A stretch of DNA of 59,894 nt, from the NCBI RefSeq assembly GCF_007830735.1, contig NZ_VLLN01000023.1, positions 1-59,894 on the forward strand, in the 5' to 3' direction. The translations under genes were made by a program, and so were the position numbers. Positions within the stretch are counted from its first letter, which is position 1; each line of letters opens with the position of its first letter. This DNA comes from Geobacter argillaceus. GTDB lineage: Bacteria > Desulfobacterota > Desulfuromonadia > Geobacterales > DSM-12255. Of the stretch, positions 17,523 through 26,310 are shown one piece after another. The notes under the pieces are model-generated. The model searched no databases. It was not told the DNA's origin and saw only the letters and a program-made list of their open reading frames with translations.

Positions 17523-20500
17523 TCACCCCCTCAGCTTTCTGACAACCACGTAGCAGTCCCGGTTGACGCCGGTCGGTCCCCAGTAGTTGAAGTAGTAGCT
17601 GAACTGGGCGTAGCCGCCGAGCATCAGCGTCGGTTTCAGGCGGATACGGGACAGGCTGTTGTGGACCCCGCCCCGCTTGCCGCTCTTTTTCGATGTCTTG
17701 ATGTTGAGGGTCCGCTCCGGCGCATGGTACATGATCGCCGAGCCGCGCGGTATCCGGGACGAGACGATGGATCGGCAGACAACGACGCCGTTGGCGTTGA
17801 ATACCTCGATTGCCTCGTTGTCCTCGATGCCGGCGCTCATGGCGTCCTCGTGATTGAGCCAGACCGTCTGGCCGCCGCGGGAGAGGGTGAGCATGCGCAG
17901 GTTGTCGCTGTAGGTGGAGTGGATGCTCCATTTGCCGTGGGGGGTGAGGAAATTGAGGATCAGCCCGGTTTCGCCGTCGGTCTCGTCCAGAACCGCCGGG
18001 TCGAGTTTCCCCTTGAAGGTGGGGAGCCCTTCCTGGAACTCCCGGTAGTAGGGATGGTCCAGATAGAGCGATTGCCGGCCGGAGAGGGTGCGCCACGGTA
18101 CGCCATGCTCCACGTTGAGGGTGTAGGGGGCATAGGGTCGCCCCTCGTTGACCAGCCCGCTCCAGACCGGCGTGCTGATGAAACGGCGCGGTTTCTGGGT
18201 GATCTCCTCCCAGGTGATCCGGAAGTTCCGGTCGCCGGCAGAGATCTGGGAGAGCGGCTTGCCGACCCGTTTCTCCAGGTTTTGGTAGGCGCGAAAGGCC
18301 AGTTCGCCGTTGGTTTCCGGGGCAAAGGCCAGGATCACGTCGGCGACGTTCCTCTCGTCCTCCAGGTCGATGCAGGTCTTTCCGGCCCAGGAGCGGGTCG
18401 GCATCTCCTTGAGGAGCTTTTCGTGGACATCCTCCGCCTCCCAGCTGACGCCGTGGGCATGGAGGTGGCCGATGCCGGGCCCAAGGGACATGAAGCGGTT
18501 GTAGAGGTTCACGTAATCCCGCTCGACGATGGGGAGGTTCGGCATGGTCTTGCCCGGGATCGGCTCGCATTCTCCCAGTTTCCAGTCCTTCACCTGCCGC
18601 TGGGCTATCTCGCCCGGCGTGTCGTGCATGAGCGGCGCCGCGATGATGTCCTGGAACGGTTCGGGGAAATGTTTCGCTGCCAGCTCACTGACCTTTTTTG
18701 CGATCCGGCTGAAGATCTGCCAGTCGGACTTGGACTCCCACGCCGGCGGCACGGCGGCATCCAGGCAGTTGACGAACGAATGCATGTCGGTGGTGTTCAG
18801 GTCGGATTTTTCGTACCAGGTGGCGGCCGGCAGGACGATGTCGGAGTACAGGGTGGAGGTGTCCATCCGGAAGTTGAGATCCACCACCAGGTCCATCTTC
18901 GCCTCGGGCGCTTGATCGTGCCAGACGATATCCTTGACCTGTCCTTTGGCGGCCTCCCTGGCGGTGAAGCTCGCGTTGGGGGCGCCGATCACATGTTTGA
19001 GGAAGAACTCGTGCCCCTTGGCACTGGCCGAAATGGCGTTGCCGCGCCAGATGAACCAGACCTTGGGGGAGTTCCCGGCCCCGTCCGGGTCCTCGATGGC
19101 GAAACGGGTCTCGCCGCTCTTGAGGCGGGCGACCAGCCAGGCGCGGATCTCGTCGTCGCTGGTCGCCCCTGCTGCCTTGGCGGCGGCCACCAGGTTCAGG
19201 GTGTTGTCGTTGAAATGGGGGGAGAAGGGGAGCCAGCCCAGCCGCACCGCCTTAGCGTTGAAGTCGGCGGTGTGGAGCGGCATCTTTTCGCCGGTCTCCG
19301 GCTTGAAGTAGTCGACGAAACTCCGGTCGTAGCGCCACTGGTCGGAATGCATGTACCAGAAGCTCGGGGTGTTCTGCAGCCGCGACGCCTTGGTCCAGTC
19401 CTGGGCCATGGCGATGGAGGTCCAGGGGGCGAGCGGCACCACCTTTTCCTGGCCGACGTAGTGGGCCAGCCCGGCGCCGTTGCGGCCGACGCTACCGGTC
19501 AGGATCAGGGCGGTGATGGCGGCGCGGTAGATCAGGTCGTTATGGTACCAGTGGTTCGTGCCGGCGCCGGTGATGATCATGTTCCGGCCGCCACTCTGTT
19601 CGCCGCTCAACGCCCATTCGCGGGCCATGTTGACGAGGGTGTCGCTGGCGATGCCGGTGTATTTCTCCTGCCATTTCGGGGTGAACGGTTTGTCCGATGC
19701 GTAGCTGGTCGGATAATCGCCAGAAAGCCCCCGGGAAACGCCGAACTGGGCCATGAGCAGATCGAACACGGTGGTGACCGTTACCTCGCCGCTCAAGGTC
19801 ATGATCCTCCGGACCGGGACCTCCCGGACTACGTCGCCGTCCGCCTCGAAGGTGAAGCGGACCTGCCCGGTTTCCCCGCCGAGGAGTGTGAGGCGACAGT
19901 CGATATCTTTGCCGTCCACCAGGTCCCGCATGTCCAGGTTCCAGTTCCCTTCTTTCGTGGTCCAGCGGGAACCGAGACTGCCGTGGGGCACCCGTACCTC
20001 ACCGGCCTGGTCCGCCACGCACAGGGTCCAGTCGGCGTGTTCGAGCCCCGCGCACCGCCCGATCTCGTTTGCCCGGAGGAATTCCCCCTGCTTCCAGACC
20101 CCTTCCTTTTCGGAGAGTTTGACGAGAAACGGCAGGTCGGTGTACTTCAGGGCGTACTCGGTGAAGAACGGAACCTGCCGGTTTGCATAGAATTCGGTGA
20201 GGATGACGTGGTTCACCGCCATCCAGTAGGCGCCGTCGTGCCCCTGTTCCACCGGCAGCCAGGCATCAGCGAACTTGCTGGCGATGCTGTAGTCGGGAGA
20301 CATGACCACGACCTTGGCGCCGCGATAACGGGCCTCGACCAGGTAATGGGCGTCGGGGGTCCTGGTCATCGGCACGTTGGAGCCGCACAGGACAATGTAG
20401 GAGGCGTTGTACCAGTCGGCCGACTCGTTGACGTCGGTCTGTTCCCCCCACACCTGGGGAGAGGCGGGGGGCAGATCGCAGTACCAGTCGTAGAAGCTCA

Positions 20501-21098
20501 TGGCGACGCCGCCCAGGAGTTGGAGAAAACGGGTGCCGGCCGCGTAGCTGATCATGGACATGGCCGGAATCGGCGAAAAACCGATCACCCGGTCCGGGCC
20601 GTGTTTCTTGGCCGTGTAGAGGGTGGAGGCGGCGATCAGCTCCACCACGTCGTCCCACGATGCCCGGCGAAGCCCCCCCATGCCGCGCTTTCTGGTATAG
20701 CTCTGCCGCGCCTCCGGGTTCTCGACGATGCTGGCCCACGCCTCCACCGGGTCGTCAAACCGGCTGCGCGCCTCCTGCCAGCGGTCGATGAGCGGCCCGC
20801 GCATGTAGGGGTATTTCACCCTGAGCGGGCTGTAGAGATACCAGGAAAAGCTTATCCCCCTGGCGCAGCCGCGCGGCTCGTGGTTGGGGATATCGGCATT
20901 GAACTGGGGATAGTCGTTGGCCTGTAGCTCCCAGCCGACGATGCCGTCCTTCACATGGACCATCCAGCTGCAGCCGCCGGTACAGTTGACGCCGTGGGTG
21001 CTCCGCACCACCTTGTCGTACTGCCAGCGGTTCCGGTAAAACTCCTCCCAGTCCTGGCCGGCTGGAGCGCTTTCATCTTTGATCCGCTCATGGGACAT
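17523..21098 (-). CDS. narG: Respiratory nitrate reductase, molybdenum alpha subunit
   Basis: A 1191-residue catalytic subunit, slightly shorter than the E. coli 1247. The N-terminus has STHGVNCTGGCSW, where one histidine and cysteines bind FS0, and a later cysteine in PRGCARG. The substrate-site region GEQTDVNESADWYNASYI includes the aspartate expected to bind molybdenum. It reduces nitrate to nitrite on the cytoplasmic face using bis-MGD. The ATG overlaps the stop of the upstream cytochrome by one base, so the cytochrome is part of the operon. Confidence 0.95.
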   Translation of the reverse strand: MSHERIKDESAPAGQDWEEFYRNRWQYDKVVRSTHGVNCTGGCSWMVHVKDGIVGWELQANDYPQFNADIPNHEPRGCARGISFSWYLYSPLRVKYPYMRGPLIDRWQEARSRFDDPVEAWASIVENPEARQSYTRKRGMGGLRRASWDDVVELIAASTLYTAKKHGPDRVIGFSPIPAMSMISYAAGTRFLQLLGGVAMSFYDWYCDLPPASPQVWGEQTDVNESADWYNASYIVLCGSNVPMTRTPDAHYLVEARYRGAKVVVMSPDYSIASKFADAWLPVEQGHDGAYWMAVNHVILTEFYANRQVPFFTEYALKYTDLPFLVKLSEKEGVWKQGEFLRANEIGRCAGLEHADWTLCVADQAGEVRVPHGSLGSRWTTKEGNWNLDMRDLVDGKDIDCRLTLLGGETGQVRFTFEADGDVVREVPVRRIMTLSGEVTVTTVFDLLMAQFGVSRGLSGDYPTSYASDKPFTPKWQEKYTGIASDTLVNMAREWALSGEQSGGRNMIITGAGTNHWYHNDLIYRAAITALILTGSVGRNGAGLAHYVGQEKVVPLAPWTSIAMAQDWTKASRLQNTPSFWYMHSDQWRYDRSFVDYFKPETGEKMPLHTADFNAKAVRLGWLPFSPHFNDNTLNLVAAAKAAGATSDDEIRAWLVARLKSGETRFAIEDPDGAGNSPKVWFIWRGNAISASAKGHEFFLKHVIGAPNASFTAREAAKGQVKDIVWHDQAPEAKMDLVVDLNFRMDTSTLYSDIVLPAATWYEKSDLNTTDMHSFVNCLDAAVPPAWESKSDWQIFSRIAKKVSELAAKHFPEPFQDIIAAPLMHDTPGEIAQRQVKDWKLGECEPIPGKTMPNLPIVERDYVNLYNRFMSLGPGIGHLHAHGVSWEAEDVHEKLLKEMPTRSWAGKTCIDLEDERNVADVILAFAPETNGELAFRAYQNLEKRVGKPLSQISAGDRNFRITWEEITQKPRRFISTPVWSGLVNEGRPYAPYTLNVEHGVPWRTLSGRQSLYLDHPYYREFQEGLPTFKGKLDPAVLDETDGETGLILNFLTPHGKWSIHSTYSDNLRMLTLSRGGQTVWLNHEDAMSAGIEDNEAIEVFNANGVVVCRSIVSSRIPRGSAIMYHAPERTLNIKTSKKSGKRGGVHNSLSRIRLKPTLMLGGYAQFSYYFNYWGPTGVNRDCYVVVRKLRG

Positions 21099-21880
21099 TA
21101 CCGTATCCTCCTCTTGTAAAGGGTCAATCCCAGCATAAACAGTACAAACAGGCCGGCACCCGCCAGGGGATAGGCGGATGTGCCCCCCTGTTGCCGGCCG
21201 GCTGCGTCCTTGTAAAGGGCGAGAAGCGCCGCCACCTCTTCATCGGTCAACGGCCTGTCCTGATAGATCCGCTTCATGGTGAGGAATTTCAGTGCCTTCA
21301 GCGCACCCCTCATCCCTGTCTCCCCCATTTTCCGGTAGGAGACGCCCAGGTTGGCGATGGACAGGTTCCCCCCCGCAATGCCCGGGTAGGTGAGCTGATG
21401 ACAGGCGACACACGCCGCACCACCGTTGGCCAACCGTTTCCTGCCGGTGAAAAGCGCCTTCCCGTGGGCAATCAACTCCGGCGTTACGACCAATTCCAGC
21501 TGTTCCGTTGCCGGCACGGGGACTTTTGCTGCAGTTGCGCCGTCCGCAGCGCCGAGATAGGTGATGATTTTCAACGCGTCGTCATGACCGATACCCAGTT
21601 TTGGCATCTCATAGCCGTACTTCTTTACCAGCCCGGCCTGGGCCGGGTCTTTGCGAGCCATCAGTTTGTCCGGTTCCATGATGACCGTTTCCAGCCACTC
21701 ATGGGTGTGCCTGGCGGTCACTCCCTTGAGATCCGGACCGCCGGAATCGCCACCACCGATGGTGTGGCAGCTCGCGCACTGCCTGTCGAACAGCTCCTTG
21801 CCGGCATCGGCCACTGCCAGGGCTGGAAGGACCAATGTCAGGATAAGTAGCAGAGGAACGCTTTTCGGACCATTGCGCAT
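21098..21880 (-). CDS. Membrane-anchored diheme cytochrome c of the nar operon
   Basis: A 260-residue protein: signal peptide (LLLILTLVLPALAVADA), a first heme domain with CASCH, a second with CVACH, and a C-terminal helix (YPLAGAGLFVLFMLGLTLYKRR) that would anchor it with the hemes in the periplasm. It is the first gene of the nar operon and is translationally coupled to narG. Thermus nar operons also begin with a diheme cytochrome (NarC) needed for nitrate reductase function, but similarity to it was not tested. A role in electron supply to or from the quinol site is inferred. Confidence 0.85.
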   Translation of the reverse strand: MRNGPKSVPLLLILTLVLPALAVADAGKELFDRQCASCHTIGGGDSGGPDLKGVTARHTHEWLETVIMEPDKLMARKDPAQAGLVKKYGYEMPKLGIGHDDALKIITYLGAADGATAAKVPVPATEQLELVVTPELIAHGKALFTGRKRLANGGAACVACHQLTYPGIAGGNLSIANLGVSYRKMGETGMRGALKALKFLTMKRIYQDRPLTDEEVAALLALYKDAAGRQQGGTSAYPLAGAGLFVLFMLGLTLYKRRIR

Positions 21881-22006
21881 AGGCTTGCCCTCCGGGAAAA
21901 AATGATTGGTAAAATATTGTTAACAGCGGTGTTGCTTGGTTTTGGCATCTGTATAGAGTGTAAAAGCATTCTAACAGATAGTTTATAACCTGATTCTATC
22001 GGTGCC

Positions 22007-22020
22007 TTGACGTAAGTCAA
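22007..22020 (-). promoter_or_regulatory. FNR/DNR-type site before the nar operon
   Basis: Perfect palindrome TTGAC-GTAA-GTCAA, 127 bases before the cytochrome-nar start. A -10-like TAAACT on the minus strand (21980-21985) lies at the spacing expected for an activator centred near -41. An anaerobic or nitric-oxide-responsive CRP/FNR-family activator is inferred; which one is unknown. Confidence 0.65.
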
Positions 22021-22091
22021 TAAAGCGCGTTCCCTTGTTATCGGGCACATAATTGATAGATAGCTGGTAACGCTCTTTTTGACGGTGACAT

Positions 22092-22118
22092 AAAAAAGGC
22101 GAGAAATTAATTCTCGCC
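22092..22118 (-). terminator. Terminator of the nrfA operon
   Basis: GGCGAGAA and TTCTCGCC pair around a five-base loop. On the minus strand six Ts follow (22092-22097). It lies 64 bases after the siroheme reductase stop and just before the nar promoter region. Between it and the nar cytochrome start nothing else is seen apart from the activator site. Confidence 0.75.
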
Positions 22119-22181
22119 CTTATGTCAATTCATTAACAGGATCATACGGCGCGTTGGCGCCCTTGTCTGTGCTCCGCTTGT

Positions 22182-23144
22182 CTATGACAGTGATCGCATG
22201 TTGCCCACCTGGGTATTGACAATATGGGGAGTGATTGTCTTTTCCGGAACATACCCCGGAAACCGGGTACGCAGGTGGCTGAGAAGAGAGTCAGTGCCTT
22301 CCCTGAGGATGATGTCGGCGATTCTGATCCTTCCCAACCCTTCCGCTTTCTCCCGGTACCAGGAGAGAACGGCTTCGAGGAACGGTACCACCATCTCCGC
22401 CGGAAGAAAGAGTGCGAATAGGCTCCCCAGTACGGGGTGATGCCCCCCTTTGCCGCCAATCCGGACCAGATAGCCTCTTTTGGCTGTTTTCCAGGCTTCG
22501 GTGGGACAGACTTTGACGCAATTACCGCAGTAGATGCATCTTTCGCCGGAAAAGACCGGTATGTTGTCCGCACCCATCTCAATTGCCCCTTCACCGCACG
22601 ATTTGGCGCAGAGCCCGCAACCGATGCAGCCTTCCCTGGCTAGTTCAGGCCAGATCGCTCCTTGAAAACCAACATCGTTCATGTTCGACTTGAAGCAATC
22701 GATGGGACAGCCGGAAAAGCTGACCTTGAACTTGTGGTGGCTGGTTGGAATGCCGAACAGTTTCTCATTGACCTCCAGGGCCGAGGCCTGGGCATCCATC
22801 AGTCCGTTCGGGTTGTATTCGCAGCCGCCGCAGGCAGTCGGTACGCGGACGCGTGCTCCACACGAAGCGATCTTTTGCCCCCCCTCGGACAGCTCCTCGA
22901 CGATCCCGTCGAAATCCTTGAAGTTCACATGGATCATCTCCATTGACTGGCGGACCGAGAGGTGGACAAATTCGACCCCGTATTTTTCCGCAACCGCGGC
23001 TATATTTTTCATGCGTGCGATGGGGAGCCGCCCACCGGGCACGCTGAGCCTGACCGTGAACCGGTCCTTGCCCCGTTCCTTGATGAACCCGCCGGTCTTA
23101 AGGTTTTCCAGATTGATGGTCGTTGATTCGGTATGTTCTGACAT
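22182..23144 (-). CDS. Siroheme nitrite/sulfite reductase-family protein with two [4Fe-4S] ferredoxin motifs
   Basis: A 320-residue protein. Residues 1-90 are a nitrite/sulfite reductase ferredoxin-like half domain (GGFIKERGKDRFTVRLSVPGGR). The siroheme/[4Fe-4S] region has CGARVRVPTACGGCEYNPNG and SGCPIDCFKS. A ferredoxin insert has CIGCGLCAKSC and CIYCGNCVKVC. This resembles small Dsr/AsrC-like sulfite reductases and uncharacterised group II proteins. No signal peptide is present, so it is cytoplasmic. As the last gene of an nrfA operon it may reduce nitrite or sulfite, or detoxify intermediates; the substrate cannot be told from sequence. Confidence 0.75.
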   Translation of the reverse strand: MSEHTESTTINLENLKTGGFIKERGKDRFTVRLSVPGGRLPIARMKNIAAVAEKYGVEFVHLSVRQSMEMIHVNFKDFDGIVEELSEGGQKIASCGARVRVPTACGGCEYNPNGLMDAQASALEVNEKLFGIPTSHHKFKVSFSGCPIDCFKSNMNDVGFQGAIWPELAREGCIGCGLCAKSCGEGAIEMGADNIPVFSGERCIYCGNCVKVCPTEAWKTAKRGYLVRIGGKGGHHPVLGSLFALFLPAEMVVPFLEAVLSWYREKAEGLGRIRIADIILREGTDSLLSHLRTRFPGYVPEKTITPHIVNTQVGNMRSLS

Positions 23145-23185
23145 GTCAGCCCCTTTGAGTTGTCGTTATCGAAACAGTTCGAGAG

Positions 23186-23881
23186 TTACGGCATCCTGCG
23201 CATTTTCAGCAGGTCCGAAATCTCCTCCTGCAGTGCGCTCGTATCGAAGTTTGCCGCCAGCAACAACCCGCCCCAGGTCTGTTTTCCGTTTTTCACCTCA
23301 AGATGGATCTGTCTGGCCGGTTTGTGTGTCTTGATGGCGATGATCGAAGCGATGATCACCTCCTGGTTGGAGGCCCAATTCTTTCGCATGGCTACCAGCT
23401 CGGCGTCGCTGATCAGCTGGTGATCAACCAGGAGGGAGTCAACCACTTCCCGGGCTAGAGACTCACTGGACGCACCGGCAATCAGCTCTTTCGCAAACTG
23501 AGGTGAGAGGGATTTTACGCCAATGCCAGAGGTGGCGACGGCATCCTTCCAGCTCTCTTTTGTTTTCCTCTTTTCCAGCAGGGCATCTGCCGAGACCCCT
23601 GTCCTGGAAGCCAGCCAGTAGGCTACCCAGAGGTCGTCAGCGGATGTTCCCTTTTGCTTCTTCATCACGATCGTTCTCTTCTCGGCATTCAAGACAAGGG
23701 CAAGGAAGGAGTTCTGCGTGGTGGCGAGAAAATAGGGATCGGCCGCCGCTGGACGGGCCGGGTCGTACGAGCGGTCCGTAAAGCAATGGCAGGTGATCGC
23801 CGGAATAGCCAGCGCCGGCAGAGGGAGGGCGACCAGGAGGATGAGGGCGAGCAGGCAGGGCTTGGATGATATCGGGAACAT
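23186..23881 (-). CDS. Secreted hypothetical protein of the nrfA operon
   Basis: A 231-residue protein with a clear signal peptide (LLALILLVALPLPALA). The mature protein begins AIPAITCHCFTDRSYDP, and the paired cysteines in CHC are the only obvious ligand candidates. The rest is helical with no motif I know. It is flanked closely by an HPP gene (32 bases) and the siroheme gene (41 bases), so a role in nitrite handling or reductase maturation is a guess from context. Confidence 0.7.
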   Translation of the reverse strand: MFPISSKPCLLALILLVALPLPALAIPAITCHCFTDRSYDPARPAAADPYFLATTQNSFLALVLNAEKRTIVMKKQKGTSADDLWVAYWLASRTGVSADALLEKRKTKESWKDAVATSGIGVKSLSPQFAKELIAGASSESLAREVVDSLLVDHQLISDAELVAMRKNWASNQEVIIASIIAIKTHKPARQIHLEVKNGKQTWGGLLLAANFDTSALQEEISDLLKMRRMP

Positions 23882-23913
23882 AGATTTTTCCTTTTTCAGG
23901 GAGAGGTATGGAT

Positions 23914-24519
23914 TCAGAACCAGTGTTTCGGATACCTGCGGTGATAGACCACATTGTTGGTAAAGAGCGCCGTTGTCAGGAGAATCAGTGCCCCGGCCAG
24001 AACCGGAACCAGGATGAACCCCGGTCCGGCAGCCCCCTGGACGCCGATCAGGGCGGTGGCACCACCGGGGGGGTGGGTCGTGTGGGTCAGGTTCATCACG
24101 AAAATGGCCAACCCGACGGCGACGGCCATGCTCAGCGGGGTGGAGCCGAGGAGGGCGACCACGAGGACCGCCACACCGGCAGAGACCAGGTGGCCGCCAA
24201 CCAGGTTGCGCGGCTGGGCCATCGGCGACTCCGTGGCACCGAACAGGAGCACCGCCGACGCCCCGAACGAGCCGATCAGCAGTGGGTGGCGGCCAACCAG
24301 GGCGGTAGTCTCGAAAATGGCCAGGATACCCAGGGTGCCGCCGAGAAAGCTCCAGACGGCATAGCGCAGCGACAGCGGCGGCCGCGGTCCCCGGAACGGA
24401 GCCTTGCAGCGCTGGGGCAGCCTGGTCAATCGTTTATGTATCCCACCGTGTCTACGAATGAGGATTGAAATGCGTCGTTTCATCTGATTGTGCTGTGTGC
24501 TCACTTTTTTGTTTCTCAT
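23914..24519 (-). CDS. HPP-family membrane protein
   Basis: A 201-residue protein with a basic cytoplasmic N-terminus of about 50 residues and four or five helices. The family signatures are clear: GSFGASAVLLFGATESPMAQPRN, GGHLVSA and the namesake THPPGGATALIG. Some HPP proteins transport nitrite in chloroplasts and cyanobacteria. Its place directly after nrfA makes nitrite or ammonium movement a reasonable inference. The ribosome site GAGGAG overlaps the 3' arm of a strong hairpin in the mRNA. Confidence 0.88.
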   Translation of the reverse strand: MRNKKVSTQHNQMKRRISILIRRHGGIHKRLTRLPQRCKAPFRGPRPPLSLRYAVWSFLGGTLGILAIFETTALVGRHPLLIGSFGASAVLLFGATESPMAQPRNLVGGHLVSAGVAVLVVALLGSTPLSMAVAVGLAIFVMNLTHTTHPPGGATALIGVQGAAGPGFILVPVLAGALILLTTALFTNNVVYHRRYPKHWF

Positions 24520-24524
24520 TTGCT

Positions 24525-24557
24525 CCTCTGGGGGCAGGTTCGCCCTGCCCCCAGAGG
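24525..24557 (-). promoter_or_regulatory. Intercistronic hairpin masking the HPP ribosome site
   Basis: A perfect 14-pair stem (CCTCTGGGGGCAGG and CCTGCCCCCAGAGG) with a five-base loop lies between nrfA and the HPP gene. No T run follows, so it is not a simple terminator. On the mRNA its 3' arm ends in AGAGG, part of the AGAGGAG ribosome site five bases before the HPP ATG. Confidence 0.75.
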
Positions 24558-24563
24558 TACTGC

Positions 24564-26018
24564 CTACTTTCCGGCAAAGGGGTCCTTGATCTCATGCTCC
24601 GCCTTGAACATAAGTTTCTTTGTGCCCCGGTTGTTCAGGTACTTGGCCAGCTCCAGGTCTACCTTTTTCGGGACCATTACTCCGGCCTTGCTCAGCGCCT
24701 GGCGCAGCAGCCCTTCGGCCTTGCCGGCGTGGTTGGCGGCATCGCCAAGGACGCGCAGTGCCTCGCCGGGGTTATGGAAGCCGGTGGAGTTCTCGGCACC
24801 GATGAAGACCACCCGGTAGAAGGCCTCTTCATAGTGATCCCGGGCCTGGGCATAGAGTTCGCTGTCTATCTGCCGTCCCGCTGTCCGGGCCGTGTTGGCC
24901 ATCTCGAACAGTTTGGCCACGGTGGCAGTGGCGTAGCCGGAGCGGATGAATTGGGACATGGTCCGGTCCTGGATGGCGAATATCCGGTTGCGCAGCCACT
25001 CGGGTGACTCGGTGTGGCACTGCTGGCAGGCCTTCAGGTCATTTTTAAGCGGGCTCATGATACGGTGGTCCGATACCTTCCCGCTCCCTGCATTGGTGTA
25101 CGGCATGTGGCAGTCGGCGCAGGTCACACCGGCCTGCCAGTGGACACTGTTGTTGGAGAACAGCTCGAACTCCGGATGCCGGATGAATGCCAGTTTGAAT
25201 CCGGTGACACTCTGGGTCCACTCGCCGCTTGGCGGGTTGCTGCGGAGCCTTCTGATGATGTTCTCAATGGTGATCCCACCCCACTTGCTCCCCTCCCACG
25301 GGAAGAAGACGTCAGTGGACTTCATCTGCGCATCCTTGGGGATGCTGTAGGTGACATGGCACTGGGCACAGACCAGGGTCCGCCTCTCCTGCTGGGTGAG
25401 CTTCGCCCCATCGACACCAAGCTTTTCCAGAGCCTTGCCCAGGGTGAAGCCACGGGAGATCTTCAGCGACATGTCCCGGTTGTCGTGGCAGTCGATACAG
25501 GCTACGCCAAGGGTCTGGTGCTCCTTGGGGATGGTGGCGAGGACCTCCTTGTACGGCCTGGCAAAGTACTCCTTACCCATCTGCTGTTGCAGGATCGGGG
25601 CGTAGGGGGTCTTGCAGGTCAGGCAGGAGCCACCCGCCTTGTAACGCCCCGGGTCCACCTCCAACTGGTCCTGCACCATGAAGAGGTGCCCACGCGGCTC
25701 CTTGTATTCGGAGCCAAAGGCCCAGCCGTTGTACAGTAACGCCAGGAAGGGGAATTCATCCAGCTTGTCGGGTCGTTCCTCTCCTTTATCATACCCCCGC
25801 TTGTACTTACTCTTCCCGGCCGGGGTCGGCTCGCCGGTTTTCTTCCAGAGTTCGTACTCCACCGGATAGACCTTGCCCCATTGGGTCGGATCTATCGTTC
25901 CGTCGGCAATTGGAACTGTTGTTACCGGTTCCGTTTTTTTCGGGACACAGCCGGCGCCGATTGCCACTGTAGCGACCAGCGCCAGTACTACGGCACCTCG
26001 AAGTATCTTCATCACCAT
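24564..26018 (-). CDS. nrfA: Pentaheme ammonia-forming nitrite reductase, Arg type
   Basis: A 484-residue periplasmic enzyme reducing nitrite to ammonium. The active-site heme is bound by CLTCK (132-136, lysine as axial ligand). The others are CIDCH (174), CAQCH (217), CADCH (300) and CQQCH (331). Near the active site the calcium ligands of E. coli NrfA are replaced: Thr223 for Glu and Arg280 for Gln in the RHPE segment, as in the calcium-independent Geobacter lovleyi enzyme. The N-terminus ends ...AIGAGC, so it may be a lipoprotein. AAGGAG precedes the ATG. No nrfH gene is adjacent. Confidence 0.95.
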   Translation of the reverse strand: MVMKILRGAVVLALVATVAIGAGCVPKKTEPVTTVPIADGTIDPTQWGKVYPVEYELWKKTGEPTPAGKSKYKRGYDKGEERPDKLDEFPFLALLYNGWAFGSEYKEPRGHLFMVQDQLEVDPGRYKAGGSCLTCKTPYAPILQQQMGKEYFARPYKEVLATIPKEHQTLGVACIDCHDNRDMSLKISRGFTLGKALEKLGVDGAKLTQQERRTLVCAQCHVTYSIPKDAQMKSTDVFFPWEGSKWGGITIENIIRRLRSNPPSGEWTQSVTGFKLAFIRHPEFELFSNNSVHWQAGVTCADCHMPYTNAGSGKVSDHRIMSPLKNDLKACQQCHTESPEWLRNRIFAIQDRTMSQFIRSGYATATVAKLFEMANTARTAGRQIDSELYAQARDHYEEAFYRVVFIGAENSTGFHNPGEALRVLGDAANHAGKAEGLLRQALSKAGVMVPKKVDLELAKYLNNRGTKKLMFKAEHEIKDPFAGK

Positions 26019-26199
26019 AATTCTCCTTTCCTGAGAGTTAGCGAACCGCCAGGACTTCGGTCATCCGGTGCCGCAATTGCCGGTGGTAACTCCAGTACTG
26101 GCGTGTCGTATCCATGTGAGAAACAGTTGTCAGGAGCTCATGCATCCTCGAGCTAACCGCGAGGTACCACCAATCATATACGATGAAGGTTTTAGGTCT

Positions 26200-26213
26200 T
26201 TGACCCAAGTCAA
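26200..26213 (-). promoter_or_regulatory. FNR/DNR-type site before nrfA
   Basis: Perfect palindrome TTGAC-CCAA-GTCAA, 182 bases before the nrfA ATG. With the usual activator spacing the transcript would start near 26165, leaving a leader of about 150 bases that contains several short inverted repeats (CCAGTACTGG, CCGGCAATTGCGG). It matches the site before the nar operon, so the two operons are probably co-regulated. Confidence 0.65.
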
Positions 26214-26310
26214 GACAGGTAATTGCCGTAAGCGCTGGCTTTGGACGGCTGTAGTGTAACCAGATGCTTACGGAGCCGGTTACCGGTGGTGGAAGGTAAG
26301 GGGAGGAAAT

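Noticed and set aside
26019-26199. nrfH gene between nrfA and its regulatory site
   Set aside because: No open frame with CXXCH motifs and an N-terminal helix exists in this interval on either strand.
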